Assembly (NCBI GenBank): GCA_032207245.1
Contig: CM063505.1
Coordinates: 174,924,200-174,988,199 of the forward strand
DNA: 64,000 nt
Source: Pardosa pseudoannulata
Lineage: Eukaryota > Arthropoda > Arachnida > Araneae > Lycosidae
Direction of reading: 5' to 3'
Shown: positions 1-12,300 of the stretch, piece by piece
Layout: every line of letters starts with the position of its first letter
Numbering within the stretch: the stretch's first letter is position 1
Position numbers and translations under genes: made by a program
Notes under the pieces: generated by a model
Databases searched by the model: none
What the model was told of the DNA's origin: nothing
The model's input: the letters and a program-made list of their open reading frames with translations, nothing else

Positions 1-481
1 AAAAGTCAAATGGTAACTCACTTAACGTTCTCATAGCAGTGCAATTCTATTCTTGAAGTTGTAGACGTATCCAACGTTTCTCCCAGTACATGATGAAAAA
101 AATAAAAGAGCTTTTATAGCGCTATTGCCTAGTCTCTGTAAATGCCTTTTGGTTTGTCTGCATAAGGATTAACATTCCCAAGCAGTTCTGAGAATAAAAA
201 AAAATCGGGGCTATTTTCAAATGCAACACTGAGAGAAACTTTCTTTACTGGCACGACTCTCCCCTCCTGGTTGGTATTGGTTTTATTCATAATTCCAATG
301 CATGTTGCCCTGTTCGGGGAAAATAGTTTTCTTATTAATGACTCGAAATACCTGAATTTAGGTCTTACCCTTTTATGGATACCCATAGCTTTGACTAGGA
401 AATTTTTCTTGTTAATTCTGTTCTGTTCTCTAAATGAAACAGTCTTTGAGAGACATTTTTCTAGAGTTTATTCACATGACG

Positions 482-482
<1 letters not shown>
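1..482. other. AT-rich non-coding DNA, presumed intron
   Basis: No exon, transposon end or RNA gene is recognised here. Short open frames overlap on both strands but lack splice context and recognisable protein motifs. The stretch runs into the (CA)n/(TA)n tract at 483. Confidence 0.5.

Positions 483-526
<44 letters not shown>
483..526. repeat. (CA)n-(TA)n microsatellite
   Basis: About 15 CA units pass directly into about 7 TA units. The tract lies immediately before the first copy of the ~430-bp dispersed repeat, as a GT/TA-rich stretch also does before the second copy near 8.83-8.86 kb. Confidence 0.95.
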
Positions 527-527
527 G

Positions 528-947
528 TAAGGAATATTCTCTGGGGTTTTCAAAACTTAAATCAAGGGCTAAATATTCCCGCGTCATTTTGCATTCCCCT
601 TATTAACCCCTAACCTAAATTGACCACTAAAGCTACAGTTTACGCCCTCAGAGAAGGGTCCTGACAAATTATAAACTTACATGGCCCTAGCGGACAATTT
701 AGGAAATTTCCAAATAAAAAGGAGATACACGCTGTCGGAGACAGATTTTTCTAGAGATATTTTCCCACAGATGTTGACCCAGGTGTTACGGGTCGTGTAC
801 ATAGAACTTCATGCTAGCTGACCCTTCAGTTTGTCCTGTCCATATGATGAAGTGGGAACCCGTCCTTCAACGGTATCTTAATAAAGGTCTTTAGCTGAAA
901 CGGTATAATTTTTATGGCCATGACTGCAACCCCCATCGAGAAGTCCG

Positions 948-951
<4 letters not shown>
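528..951 (+). repeat. Dispersed ~430-bp repeat, copy 1 (unclassified)
   Basis: This segment is clearly homologous over its whole length to 8920-9345. Shared blocks include CCTAACCTAAA.TGACCACT, GACAATTTAGGAAATT-like sequence, TTGACCCAGGTGTTA, CAGTTTGTCCTGTC and GAACCCGTCCTTCAACG. Both copies end at a GTCCGTCT-like motif followed by (TA)n. I found no long reading frame or terminal inverted repeat, so the class is unknown. It could be the 3' end of a LINE- or Penelope-like retroelement, or a non-autonomous element that carries its own microsatellite. Confidence 0.85.

Positions 952-1013
<62 letters not shown>
952..1013. repeat. (TA)n microsatellite
   Basis: About 31 uninterrupted TA units directly follow copy 1 of the ~430-bp repeat. 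The same arrangement is seen after copy 2. Confidence 0.97.
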
Positions 1014-1017
<4 letters not shown>

Positions 1018-3059
1018 TTTTCGAAGTCTTAACCAGAAGGTGGGGTCAATTTAGATTCTAAAGGCTTTTATTCTTCAAACATAATTGTATTCGACATCGT
1101 CGGTGACAACCTCCGCTCCATTTTGTTTTCATCTCCATTTCTTTTTATGATGCCAATCGAGGAAAACTAAAATCAGCCTAATCATCTCGAGCTCGCGACA
1201 AATTCTGTTGTCCATTCTAATAAAATACTCATCTCCTTTCAGTTTCTAAATTGTTAATGTTCAGATTTGCTAGTATCTATGTAACTTTTCACAATTTGTT
1301 AAAATGTGACAGTGTCTTTAAATTATCAAGCGAATGGTATCAACATAACACAAATTTTGCACAAGACTTGAACAAGCGATTCATGTCGAAAGCCAAGTAA
1401 TGAAATAAAATTTTAAAAATCCACTACGTTGAGGACGAAGTGGAACGCAATAAATTAGGTTTTAAGAAATGGGTCACAACATTTAAGAGTTTGGAAGCTC
1501 CTAATTTCGATTATAGGCAGATCTCATATATTTACGGTCATTTTATGTGTTTCTCGCTTTCTGTTAAAGACAGCAATGTATTTTTTCAAGGCTATCAAAG
1601 TAAATCTTTTATTAATATCTAATTTTTTAATTTAATTTCTGATGCAGTATTTTACATGTATAATATTTATCAAATTAAGCCTAAATATTTTAGTTTACTG
1701 AAGTTGTATTACAACAGAAATTTAAGCTGTTAGTTAAAACGAACTTAATTGCAGCAAATAACACTATCAGAAATATGCATTTTAATCTGCAAGTAGGAGA
1801 AATAGTTTCGAATATGATCATTATCTTAATAGTCTTATAAAGGAGAAAAAGAAGAATCTTAACTAACCTTAAACGTCCATTCTGTTTCTCCTTTCTGTAA
1901 GTAGGAACTCTTAACTGCGGATGAAGAGGAGAAACAAAGGCGAGTTTCGTATAGTATGTTTTCTGATATCAGTAAGTTGATTATTTTAACCTCATCGACT
2001 GAAGTAGCTGTAACTCACGTAGAAAAGCAAGAAGATGGGGAAAAAAAGCATCTAAATGGGAGATATTTTTCTTCTTTCTTTCGCATTTTTCTCGTAAACT
2101 CGCGGAACTGCGAGGAATAAAAAGGTAATTTGATGAATTGAATCGAGCTCACGGAAGGAAGCAGCAATTTGGTAGATTCATCTCCCCCCACCCCCATTTT
2201 TTCTGAGATATGATGGGATTGCCAACAATTTGCTTAATGATTAATGATTTTCAGCACATCGTGAGGTCACGTGATGGGGTGAGGGAGAAAGTATTAATAC
2301 TTTTCTTCTCCCTCCCTGAACAATTTCTTACATATGTTAATCCTCTAGTGGGACCATTTCGAATCCTAATGGCAGAGAAGGGGATGAAAATTTAATCAGG
2401 CGGATGAAATATTGAAAAACAGTGTTGAAATTCATTTTAAATTTAGCAACATTTTATCTTGAGGTTTTTTTTTTCCTCTCGTGCGCTTTGGTCTCACGCC
2501 TTTATTAAGTTTGAATTCAAATTTTCGATATTACGCATTTCACTGTTTTTTTTTCCAACTTCTGTAGTTGATTAAAATGAAACGATCGTCTGTCAGAGGG
2601 TAAAATGAAAGTTCCAGCTCCTTTCTTATAAATATTGTGTTTCTCCTGTATCATCAGTTGTACACAGAAGAAATGACCTCCCCCTTTCCCCTGTTGTTGC
2701 TTTAATATTTTCTGTGTGTTACCGATAGCTCTGTACCTAGATTCGGGTTTATTTATTTTAGCGAAACGGGTGTTGGTGTCGCACACAACTTTATATCATT
2801 TTCCTGATTCTCATTGGATTTTTCACATTATACCACATTGGAAAGCACATTAGAACTTGTAAAACTAAAGCAATGTAAGCAGATAATGTCAACTCGGAAA
2901 TCCTATACCTTTAGCTAATAAAAAGGATGTGATACATGAACTTCTCCCCTTATTTATACCCTCTCTATTTTATTTTTTCTTTATTTTATTTATATATCGA
3001 TAGTCCACAAAATGAGATAAGACAGTGGTATGGATGTTTGTAACCTTTCGGAATCCGCT
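1014..3059. other. Intronic/non-coding stretch, nothing recognised
   Basis: AT-rich sequence with short homopolymer runs. Small open frames at 1440-1622, 2210-2395 and 2517-2786 lack protein motifs and splice signals. No transposon termini were seen. Confidence 0.5.
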
Positions 3060-3063
3060 TTAA

Positions 3064-3323
3064 CACTAAGCATACCAACACTTAATACATAATTATTTCT
3101 ACCATAGCCGGTTAAATGACCGGACTTTATTTTTCTGATTATAAATGTATGTAATATGAAAATTGGAAGGAAATAAGCAAATAAACTTTATTATAATTAA
3201 ACAAAATTGTATATTGTCAATTTTTATGTATTGCATACACAAAGAATAAGAATTATTAATTCATTTCCCATCGCATTTTTTTCATAAACTTTATGGGTCA
3301 TTTGACCCGTTATATAGTATGTT
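3064..3323 (+). mobile_element. piggyBac-like TTAA MITE, family A, copy 1 (3' end replaced)
   Basis: The element starts after a TTAA (3060-3063) with CACTAAGCATACCAACAC. It contains the palindrome-like CCGGTTAAATGACCGG and, near the far end, GGGTCATTTGACCC. It aligns along its length with 26702-26967. TTAA target sites fit the piggyBac superfamily. The expected terminal TTTAGTG-TTAA is missing; instead the sequence passes at about 3323 into the 3' part of a SINE. No transposase is present. Confidence 0.8.
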
Positions 3324-3475
3324 GTCTCATTAGCCTTCGTGTTGCAAAAAGTAGACCATGGCACTCCAAACCAAACTAAAATGGGATAAGTGCTTAGCTC
3401 CCTTCTAAATCCTTCGCTGCTAATTGAATATTCCATGGGGCAAATGCAGAAAAATACAAGTAAGTTTTCTGCGAC
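3324..3475 (+). mobile_element. 5'-truncated SINE tail fused to a TTAA element
   Basis: The block CTCATTAGCC.TCGTGTTGCAAAAAGTAGACC followed by CACTCCAAACCAAAC is the 3' half of the intact SINE at 60851-61030. Here the tRNA-like head is missing, and the fragment abuts the piggyBac-like copy at 3064-3323. The downstream part (CTTCTAAAT...GAATATTCCATGG...GCAGAAAA) resembles 34315-34405, so a longer repeat variant probably exists. Confidence 0.7.
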
Positions 3476-3856
3476 TTAAAACTTAAGAATCTGAATAAAA
3501 ACCAAAGCGCTACGGTGAATCAGCGTGGGTAGGCATACAGTTTTTATCATAATCCACAGGCATCCTTGAACAAAATAACGGAAAAGTATGGCCGATTAAC
3601 GCACTTTCCCTACTCCATACCCTTCAGAGGGCGTTGCCCTACTCCTCCTAAAGTTTTGTATTATTTAGCTCAAACTCTTCCTAATAACCCCATGAAATTT
3701 TTCGTGCTGTAAATAAATAAATATTACCTCTTCTTATACATTAGTCTAATAATTGTGATTTATTTTTAAATTTTTAATGTTTAGCACTTAAAATTAGGTT
3801 ATTTTCTTATTTAGTTACCAACATGATTTGGTAATATTCTTTCGTGTGTGTGCGTT
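3476..3856. other. Non-coding spacer between TTAA elements
   Basis: AT-rich spacer with no recognised feature, apart from a slightly more GC-rich patch near 3595-3650. Confidence 0.45.
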
Positions 3857-3860
3857 TTAA

Positions 3861-4110
3861 CGCTAAACATACCATAACCGGTTATATATATGTAAAAAAT
3901 GCGATGGGAATGAATAAAAAATTCATATTCTTTATGTTTGTAATACATAAAAATTAACAGCATACAATTTTGTTTAATTGTAATAAAATTTATTCGTTTA
4001 TTTCCTTCCCAATATCCATATTTTATATATTCAATCAGGAAACATAAAGTACGGTCATTTGACCGACTATGTTAGAAATAGATATGTATTAAGTGATGGT
4101 ATGTTTTATG
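3861..4110 (-). mobile_element. piggyBac-like TTAA MITE, family A, copy 2 (inverted)
   Basis: Reverse-complement homologue of 26702-26967. It starts after TTAA (3857-3860) with CGCTAAACATACC, and carries AAAAAATGCGATGGGAATGAAT and the near-palindrome CGGTCATTTGACCG. It ends in GGTATGTTTTATG, where the flanking TTAA has decayed to TTGC. It lies about 540 bp from copy 1 in opposite orientation. No coding capacity. Confidence 0.8.
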
Positions 4111-6639
4111 TTGCATATGTTGCAAATGTTGCATATTGTGAATATATAATGTAATCAATTGCATTTGTGAAAGAAATCGTATAACGAATATAAATTATTT
4201 TTTATTATTTTGAGCGTAAAAGTCTAATATTTGCATTCTAATACAGAGTGTTAAAAAAATGAACTAATTTTAAAATTACGTTTTAAAGCAATGGATTATC
4301 AAGTAAATGTATTTAAATGAAAATTATATATTTACATATATATATAGGCAGAAAAAATTAACAGTTAAAAAGAAAATATTTGCTACCTGTTCAGTTTCAT
4401 ATCATTTAGGTAAAAACATTATAAAATAATAATGTATAAAATTTTTTAATTTTAACGGGATTCGCAGTTACTTTAGAGAAGTGTCACTTTCAACTCTGAA
4501 AACTGAATTTGTTCACTTCGATAAATTATCTATCTATACTATAAAAAGTGGTTTTCATTTGCATTTAAATACTGTTGTGTAGTCTCACTAATTTCTTCTC
4601 TTAGCATTTTCAATCCTGTAAATCATAATTGATTTAGGATCTATTTCACTATTTTTATACAACGCACTGCCTTAATCACTTACAAATATTAAGGCTAGTT
4701 AAAAATTAATTGAAATGAACAATGGAGATTCTAATTTTATATCACATAATACATCCTTAGAAGTTAAAGTATGATATGTTCTGTTCGGAAGAAAATAAAT
4801 ATAAGTAATTGAACTAGTAATAAAGGTTTAGGAGAATCGTAGAATCTCTGAAAACAGTAGAGTTAGTGGAAAGAAAATAAACAAAATGTTTCATTTATTA
4901 TTTTTAGCATCTTAACTATACTACGGCAACGATCAATTTATCATGTAACCTTTACTTTGAATCTGTGTTCTAACCTTACGGAAGATAAACTAAATATTCC
5001 TACAGGGCTATTTCCATTTTCGCAAGATTGGCTCGCCTTTTTTTCCCGAATACTACTGCGTTAATCAATGTAATAGATTTTATTTGGCATGTAGTGATTA
5101 CGTAAATTTAATTATTTCGTAACTGCTTTGCAAATATGCAATCTCGATCTTCCCCTGAGAGGACAATAATTCTTCGTCAGACGGAAAACACAATTATCCA
5201 GTGGAAGGCTTCCTTACCTGTAATAATTAGACGCAATTGTTTGTTTTTGAATATTGAATGGCATTAATGTATCGTGAATTAATTTATAGATTATTGCTAG
5301 AAAAATATATTACGTTGGTGAATTTTAAAAATTAAATATTTTGCATAAAGAAAGGGGAATTATTTTTCATGTATTTTAAGTGGAACTTCGTTTTACCCAG
5401 AATGCAGACTGCGTATCTTAAGTCTTTCATAAGCTTTAATACGATCAAATATTTTCTTAATTACTGCAGGAGGAATTTCTAGGATTTTTTTTTGTGATAT
5501 CTTTTAAGTAAATTAGATGTTTATTTTAGGGTTGTGGGTTTATATTATTAAAGTTGTTCCTTGGTTCATTTCTTTATTTTTTTTTACATTGTACTCGCAA
5601 AAAATGTTTCTAAAGAATGCGTTACATATTTGGAGGATCATTTGGAATTTTTTTTAAATATCTAAAGCAACGGAAGATTATTAAATGCTTACATTATATC
5701 CTTTCTTGAATTTCTTATTTTCTGTCTTTTTAATAAGTCTCCTATAGATGAAAAAGATGGGTATAGAAAAAGGGTTTTATGTTATATTTTGTTAACTTTC
5801 AAAATATCTTTGATGTTTGATTTTTTTTTTTATTTCTCTAACTACAAAACTTTATATTATCAAACATCGTACTCAGGTAAAACATCTAATTGTACAGAGT
5901 GGATGTTTAAACTTCATTCTCAGCTGCTTTCTTTAGCCTAAGTTTCAAGAAATTTCTAAAGGTTTCCGCGGAAAATCACAGAATGTAAAATGATCTTTAA
6001 GACTTCCATCAGTTTATAGGTCAATGTAAAATAAGCTCATGTAATTTCCTGTAAATTTCATGTAAATTTTTGAGAAATTTTCCAAAATCCAGATTGAAGG
6101 AACCTGCTGTACATAGGTATTTCACCTGTGAGCGATGATTGATAATTTTAACACATTCGTGACAATGACGTGATTTCGTGTCATTTCAAATTCTATTCCT
6201 GCAGAGAATTTTCTAAGTAGAAAGAGGGGGGTGAGAACTATAGTTTACATAATTCAATTGTTTTTTATTTATTGATATTTTATATTTTCTTCTTTATATT
6301 TATATTGTTTTATTGTATATTCATATTTCAGTGCTTTCATGTTTGAACTGATTGTCATTAAATTTGTAATCGTTCTTTATTAGTATAAACGTGCATCATC
6401 CAGCTTTAGAATATTATTCTTTTTGCTTGTCCTTTGTTTTAGATATGCAAAATTTTTACCACTCGTGAATATGTTATTATTTATGTAAAATTTAGTTTTT
6501 CTCCTCAATCTGATGTAGTTTCTCTATGGTCCATCGTGTTTCCCTTGCAAATAAGTTCTTGGCCTTTTTACGTACTTTATTACTTTTCACTGTATGAAGC
6601 TTTTCTAGTTAAAGATCAAACTTAACACCCTTTTTTTCT
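4111..6639. other. Long AT-rich non-coding stretch, nothing recognised
   Basis: Very AT-rich with many T-runs and A-runs. No open frame with protein character, no repeat boundary and no splice-flanked exon were found. Read as intron. Confidence 0.5.
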
Positions 6640-7010
6640 GTGCGTATGTTGAGGACTGTAATCGCCGCACTGCTGTCTCGCTTAACTTTTGATATCAAGA
6701 AATGGCGAAAAGTCCTCCAAACCCCAGCGTCGCCATATGTCTATTTCCTTATAATCTCCAACCTGAACAACGTTGAGCTTTTTTTTTTTCTTTGTCTATC
6801 TTCCCATTGCAGTCTTATTTATTGATCGGTTTCCGTCCAATAACTCTTGTCAAACTTATCGTATCTTTGACGCGCGTCTTCTCGTTGCCAGTAGAGACTA
6901 ACTCGTTTGGCTATCTTTCTGCTCTTGCGTGGCAGAAGTCTTCGACATCCCTGACTTGGTTACGGCGTCTTTTTTCCCCCGACGCGAAAATCAATAAAGA
7001 AAGCCCGTAA
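6640..7010. other. CpG-richer unique patch, possible regulatory element
   Basis: This patch is visibly richer in GC and CpG than its surroundings (CGCCGCACTG, GACGCGCGTC, GGTTACGGCGTC, CCGACGCG). It has no recognisable repeat termini. Two short overlapping frames (61 and 72 codons) show no family motif. It may be an intronic enhancer, an alternative promoter or an old element. The sequence alone does not decide. Confidence 0.3.
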
Positions 7011-7899
7011 TTGAGAGAGAATTTTCTAAGTTAGTTTCAATAGCTGGTTAGAGTAGAACGCTCGTTAGAAGTTGGGTTATTGTTAAGTGGATGGCTTAAT
7101 TGATTTTGCTATTCTCTATATTTGACATTATTCAAAAATACTTTATACGAAGTAAAACAAGTTTTGTATTCGTGAAAATTTTCGGTCTTCAGATTTCACA
7201 GAAGTATACATTTTGACTATGGATTTGAAGTATTAAATAACGCGGTGTTGTGAAACTTAGATTGTAAACTCAAAGTAATTGCTGTTCTCTTCTTTGTTTT
7301 TTCTCTGTAGAATTAAATTTTACTCAGATCCACTACCAAGGTAAAAATTCTGAAAATTTCGTCATTTTTTCCCCTTTTCTATAAAAGAGCAATTTCAAGC
7401 TTTAAACTTTAGAAATACCAAGTCAAATTTCCTGGAAAACTACCCTTTGTTTTAGAAATGTTAAATTTTTTAATAATTTAGCTTTTATCAACCTGTTTTG
7501 AAGCGTTTACTGAGAAGAGAAATTTAGGAGAAAGTTCAGTGTGCCGTTACCTTTATTTTAGATTTTCCACGACATTATAAATTGGTAATTATAGAGTTCA
7601 CGCAGTCACATCTCTGAATATTTGGACTTTTCTGAACTCGTGATCGTTAATTGCACGGATAATATAAACGAATACTCTCCAAAATAGGTAGAAATGCTTA
7701 AAACATGTGATTCCAAAAGGTTGCTTGCTGAAGTGTGAGAAAGCAGTTGTGATAAACCTCTTCCTCCTCAGAGCCAATCAGAGCGCGAAATGACTGGCAC
7801 GCTGACATTCTAATACATTCTTTGCGAAACATTTTCATTGCAGTCTCTTGGACGTTCACATATATGATTGCAGCGTTTCTTAGTGCAATCAATGGGTTG
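7011..7899. other. Non-coding stretch, nothing firm
   Basis: AT-rich intron-like sequence. A 64-codon minus-strand frame at 7698-7892 has no identifiable motif. Confidence 0.4.
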
Positions 7900-8400
7900 T
7901 AAGGTTTAGCATTGTTAATGTATGCATGTCGGTTTTTCTCGAGTAAGCGAGTTTCTCTAGCGGAAAAGAAAAGCAGCTGATTAAAAAAAAAAGAGAGAGA
8001 AGTAAAGCACGTGACAGTATTGATTAAATAGCAGTTTACACCACGACATTATTTCCTCCAAATTAGGAATGAGGTCAGCGAGGGAAATAACATCTGCCTC
8101 CCTGTTAAACCGATAATGACACATCTTTGTTTACATTATCTAAAGTTGAGGAGTAGTAAATTATAAAAATTTTAATTTATCGAGCGAATGCACAGCGGTG
8201 TCAAACAAACGGTACCGATGCCATCGTAGAGGTTAATGAAACAGAACTATCGTGCAGCAGCAGAGTGCCTTTATAAGCCTCATCGCACAGTAGGGGAAAT
8301 CATCTAGATAAATGGCTATGCAGCTTGATTTATTCTTCAGAATAATGAGCCTCAGCACCATCGGTGTATTTCACGAGGCTTCGTGAAAAGGAACCTGCAA
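7900..8400. other. Candidate intronic cis-regulatory module
   Basis: A non-repetitive patch of more balanced composition with two E-boxes, CAGCTG at 7974-7979 and CACGTG at 8008-8013. It also has homeodomain-type TGATTAAAT, and mixed sequence at 8190-8290 (CGGTACCGATG, GTGCAGCAGCAGAG) lacking the homopolymer runs typical of the surrounding intron. There is no coding frame. Regulatory function is an inference only. Confidence 0.25.
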
Positions 8401-8919
8401 ATTCATCAAAGAGTTACGATCACCTTTTTCCGAGAATGGATATCAATTATGGCTTTTTTTTTCTTCTTACGTATGGCTTAATATAATGACGAAAGTCTTT
8501 CATAGGAATATACGATATTTATCACATCAGTATCTTGGGCGTCAGCCGTTTTTCATGCTTTAGAAAATTATGGCAGATTACAGAATGCTTTTTCTATTTA
8601 TTAAGATTATTACTTTTATTGAGAAATTGGGTATGTATGATTACAAAATAAATAAAAATAAAAATCCTAAAGTTTTGTTCTCAAGATATTAAGCGAAGTA
8701 AAATAATAATTCAAATATTTCAGAATTTAACCAAGCAGGATGGGAATATTTTATTCCTGCAGTTTATACTTGTTGTAGCATTGAAGTTATCAAATTTCTA
8801 ATTTTAATATGTATTAATATTAATTTTTAATATATACATATATGTGTGTGTCTGTGTGTAAGGAAAAGTTAACTAGATCGGGAAGCTAATGTAGGTATTT
8901 TGTATAAAACGCCAAAGAC
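8401..8919. other. AT-rich spacer with GT/TA tract
   Basis: No gene seen. A short imperfect TA/GT stretch at 8830-8860 precedes copy 2 of the ~430-bp repeat. Confidence 0.45.
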
Positions 8920-9348
8920 GGCCCGAGAAAATTCTCAGGGGTTTTCAAATCTTCAGTCAAGGGAAAAAAATCGGCGTCTCTCTGCTTTTCTCTTTTCAAC
9001 CCCTAACCTAAAATGACCACTGAGGCTACAGTTCACGCTCTCAGAGTAGGGGGTGTAACCAATTATAACACTATATTGTCCTAGCGACCAATTTAGGAAA
9101 TTCCCAAACATAAAGGAGATGCACGCTATCGGAGGCAGATTTTCACAGAGATTTTGATTGAGACGTTGACCCAGGTGTTAAGGACCTTTTACTTATAACT
9201 TCATGTTAGCTGACCCCTCAGTTTGTCCTGTCGCCCTTAATGAAGTAGGAACCCGTCCTTCAACGTTCTGCTAATAAAAGTCTTTGACTAAAACAGTGTC
9301 ATTTTTATGGGATATGACTGGAAACATCCATCGGGAAATCCGTCTTAC

Positions 9349-9352
<4 letters not shown>
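8920..9352 (+). repeat. Dispersed ~430-bp repeat, copy 2 (unclassified)
   Basis: Homologue of 528-951 in the same orientation, with scattered substitutions and small indels. This copy keeps a little more sequence at its left edge (GAGAAAATTCTCAGGGGTTTTC). Its right edge (ATCCGTCTTACTAAT) opens directly into (TA)n, as copy 1 does. No protein-coding signal was detected in the frames I translated. Confidence 0.85.

Positions 9353-9409
<57 letters not shown>
9353..9409. repeat. (TA)n microsatellite
   Basis: About 28 TA units at the right edge of repeat copy 2. Confidence 0.97.
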
Positions 9410-9412
<3 letters not shown>

Positions 9413-10023
9413 CTGGCTGATAGAAACAATGATTTGTGATTTGTCTCCGTTACATCACAGTTGAAAAAATATATTTTCAGCTATATATTTAAAAAAATAT
9501 ATTTTCACGAATTAGATTGAATAAAGATTAAGTATACATTTACACTATGGTCATAAAGACTAATGGTTACAGTAATGCGCAGATAGATAAAGAAGCCTTT
9601 CTTATCATTTGTGGCCTTCATGCACTGTTAGCGAAGTTTGCTGTAATCTTAAGTTGCGCTACATGTATTATTACCTTTTAGTTAGATGTAGGCATGTTCA
9701 TAATATTACCTTTGCAATAAAATATAAAGTTTTGTGTTTTTTAATAAGCTGTAAGTAGATTACGATCGAGTGATTTGTCATGCTAATGTGATTTAAATTG
9801 TTCCGTTTACGGCCATTTTGTCTGAATTAAAAAAATGTTATTACGTTTTGTCCAGGATAAGAATAAACACACTGGGACACAAAAAAAAAATCGATTATAG
9901 TTGGAACAAAAAGTGAGGTAAGATAAGTTAGACCTATTCTTTCTTTTTGTTCAAAATATCAACTACGGGTATAGGTAGGTTGTGCTTTGAAATTTAAACG
10001 ATTCGATAAGCAATTCCTAGCTG
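9410..10023. other. Non-coding spacer
   Basis: AT-rich sequence with no recognised exon, repeat end or RNA gene. Confidence 0.45.
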
Positions 10024-10640
10024 TAATAGTGTCGATCTCATAACCGGATTGTTGCGAGTTCGAGGCCCAAGCCGGTCCAAGATCTGCCTAGTTTATTAAT
10101 GGGCATCGGTTAAGGTCGCAAGATTCATCAAGTTTCTGAACGATACTTTTGGAGGCGGCAGGCTGAGCTTAGAGATCCTCTACTTGAACCCTGCTTCTAA
10201 ATTGTTTTTTTCCAACGCAGCAGGCGATACAGACATTATCCTAACGCCTTAACAAGGCTGCGAACCCGTTACTCGTTTAGCACCAACCGAGGAGCACGTG
10301 TAGCTTAAGGTATGCTACGGACGCGAGTAATATTACCCCTGCTGGGTCCTCGTAACTTAGAAGCATGGACCAAGCAGAGGCTTGTCGTGCCACCCCCACA
10401 GATATCGTTTGAGAACTTTCACCACGAACGTATTTTACGTACCCAGTCCCCTTTAGCGAACACGGTTAGCTTCTAAATTAGGAGGATCCCCTTTGTTTGT
10501 TTTTGTTTTCCCAAGGGAGTGAAGATGATTGCCTATATATTGCTCCCATAATAAAATGGCCATCATATATCATCGGCTTAGTAAGGGCGAATGCTACAAA
10601 GACATAAATGCCCTTGCATTGGAAATGAAAACAATAAGCA
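10024..10640 (+). mobile_element. tRNA-derived SINE-like retroposon (long, degraded)
   Basis: The left end is tRNA-like: GTCTCATAACCGGA is followed by a B-box-like GCGAGTTCGAGGCCC at about 10048-10063. A GC-richer body continues to about 10500. A tail, GCTCCCATAATAAAA...AAAGACATAAATGCCC, matches the tail of the SINE at 27490-27715. The clover-leaf is not closed, so this is not a functional tRNA gene. It may be composite, with two insertions. Confidence 0.6.
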
Positions 10641-10649
10641 ATGCCAAAA

Positions 10650-12177
10650 TGAGTATGCTATAGAAAAATTTATATGAAGGCCAGAGGGAAAAGGATAATT
10701 TTTCGTATTTGTGAATATTAGTCTCTTCCGCCTATGAAAATATTATTGTAATGTTTTTCTTGTTTTTTAATAAATAAACGTAGTTTAAAGATAAGTTGTA
10801 TTTTATTAATATCCATAAATTACTTTTTTTACAGTTTTTACTTTTAAGTTATTAAACAAAAGAAATACAATTTTGTACTTGACCTTACGTTTTCAGTTTT
10901 AATGAGTTTTTGAGCTTTGTATTAATATCTCTAAACTACGACAAAATCAATTTTTTTGTATTATTTAAATATAATAAGTTTCCGCATTCATTAAAATCAT
11001 AAATACATACATCGAACACTTTACAAAATACTTACACCAAAACAATATTAAATGCTAATAAAGATAGAAAATATGCACCTTTCTATTGACAAAAGCTGTC
11101 AGTTCGATTCCGGTTAAAACCTAAGAAATAATATTGTTTATTGAGGATATTAATATGCGCAGTACAAGTCTGTTTGAGAAAAAATTGTGTTCCCTTTATA
11201 TAAACGAATAAAATTTATGTTCGGAAATGTACAGAGTCGAACATTCTTTCGTATAAGTAAACGTTCCTTATAACTGGTTGTATGTATAAGTAAATAATTT
11301 TTACGTAGGCATTTATACGATATTCCGACAGAGAAAGATTTCTTCGTATAACTGACTACTTCGTATACATGTATTTCCACTGTATTCTATAATTACCGAA
11401 GGAAGACTAGTCTGAACAGGTAAACACAGGATTCTTTTTCTCGCTAAGATTAATTTTAAACCCTGTTTTTTGAATGAAAATAATTGGAAGCTCATTGTTA
11501 CGCTTAAACAGAGGCGTAATTGCACTGACTAACTGGTACATAGCTGAAACTGAACGCAGAAATCCTATTGTCCCCAAGATGTTTAAATAGTTCGCTTGAA
11601 AACATTTTCCTCGTGAATTACTGTTTGTATATTTACCACATCTATCCGTAATGTACCATCTCCACCATTATCTAGTGTAGAATTGAAACTAGAAATTGAA
11701 CCTTTTAAAACTATTGTTGAAGTGATAATAAAGAAATTGCGTGTATTTTGGCAAAATGGAAAACAAGCGCGTCATCTGGAGCTGTTTACTGTTTTTTAAA
11801 AGCAATCATTTTTTTTTAATCTTTTCGTACCATCTACGTTAATAATCATTTTTCACCATGATTTATTTATAACATTCGCAGTATTTTCTTTAATAAACTC
11901 TGTCGTAGCTGTTCAGCATTCTTAAAATTCATTTTCGCTACTGAATACAGACGTATAATCGGAGTGTTTATGATCCTATTAGAATTCAATCTAATGTACA
12001 AACTTGTTATCCCATTAAAGTTCTGTTTGGTTGAAAAATCCATTTATATGCTGTATTTACTGTTGATGAAACTGTAAATCTGTTGTAACATCTTTTAAAA
12101 ATATTTTTGATGCGATAAAACAGAAAACATTTTGCAAAATTTTTATTTTAGTAGATTTTTTTACGTAATCTATATAT
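10650..12177. other. Long AT-rich non-coding stretch, nothing recognised
   Basis: Minus-strand frames of 70-76 codons at 11150-11525 show no domain. No splice-flanked exon or element terminus was found. Presumed intron. Confidence 0.45.
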
Positions 12178-12300
12178 ACAGTCAAACCCCGATTTAGAGT
12201 CTGATATACCTCCAATTCTGTTATAACGCCAATGCGAGAACAAATCTTATAGGATTTACAATGTTTGAAATCCGTTAAAGTGCCAACTCCAAGCTGTATT
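12178..12300 (+). mobile_element. Possible pogo/Tigger-like terminal fragment
   Basis: CAGTCAAACCCCGATTTAG followed by TTATAACGCC resembles the CAGTC.AACC.CG..ATAACG ends of pogo/Tigger-type Tc1-mariner elements. A TA-rich target precedes it. No second terminus was found, so this is a fragment at best. Confidence 0.35.
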
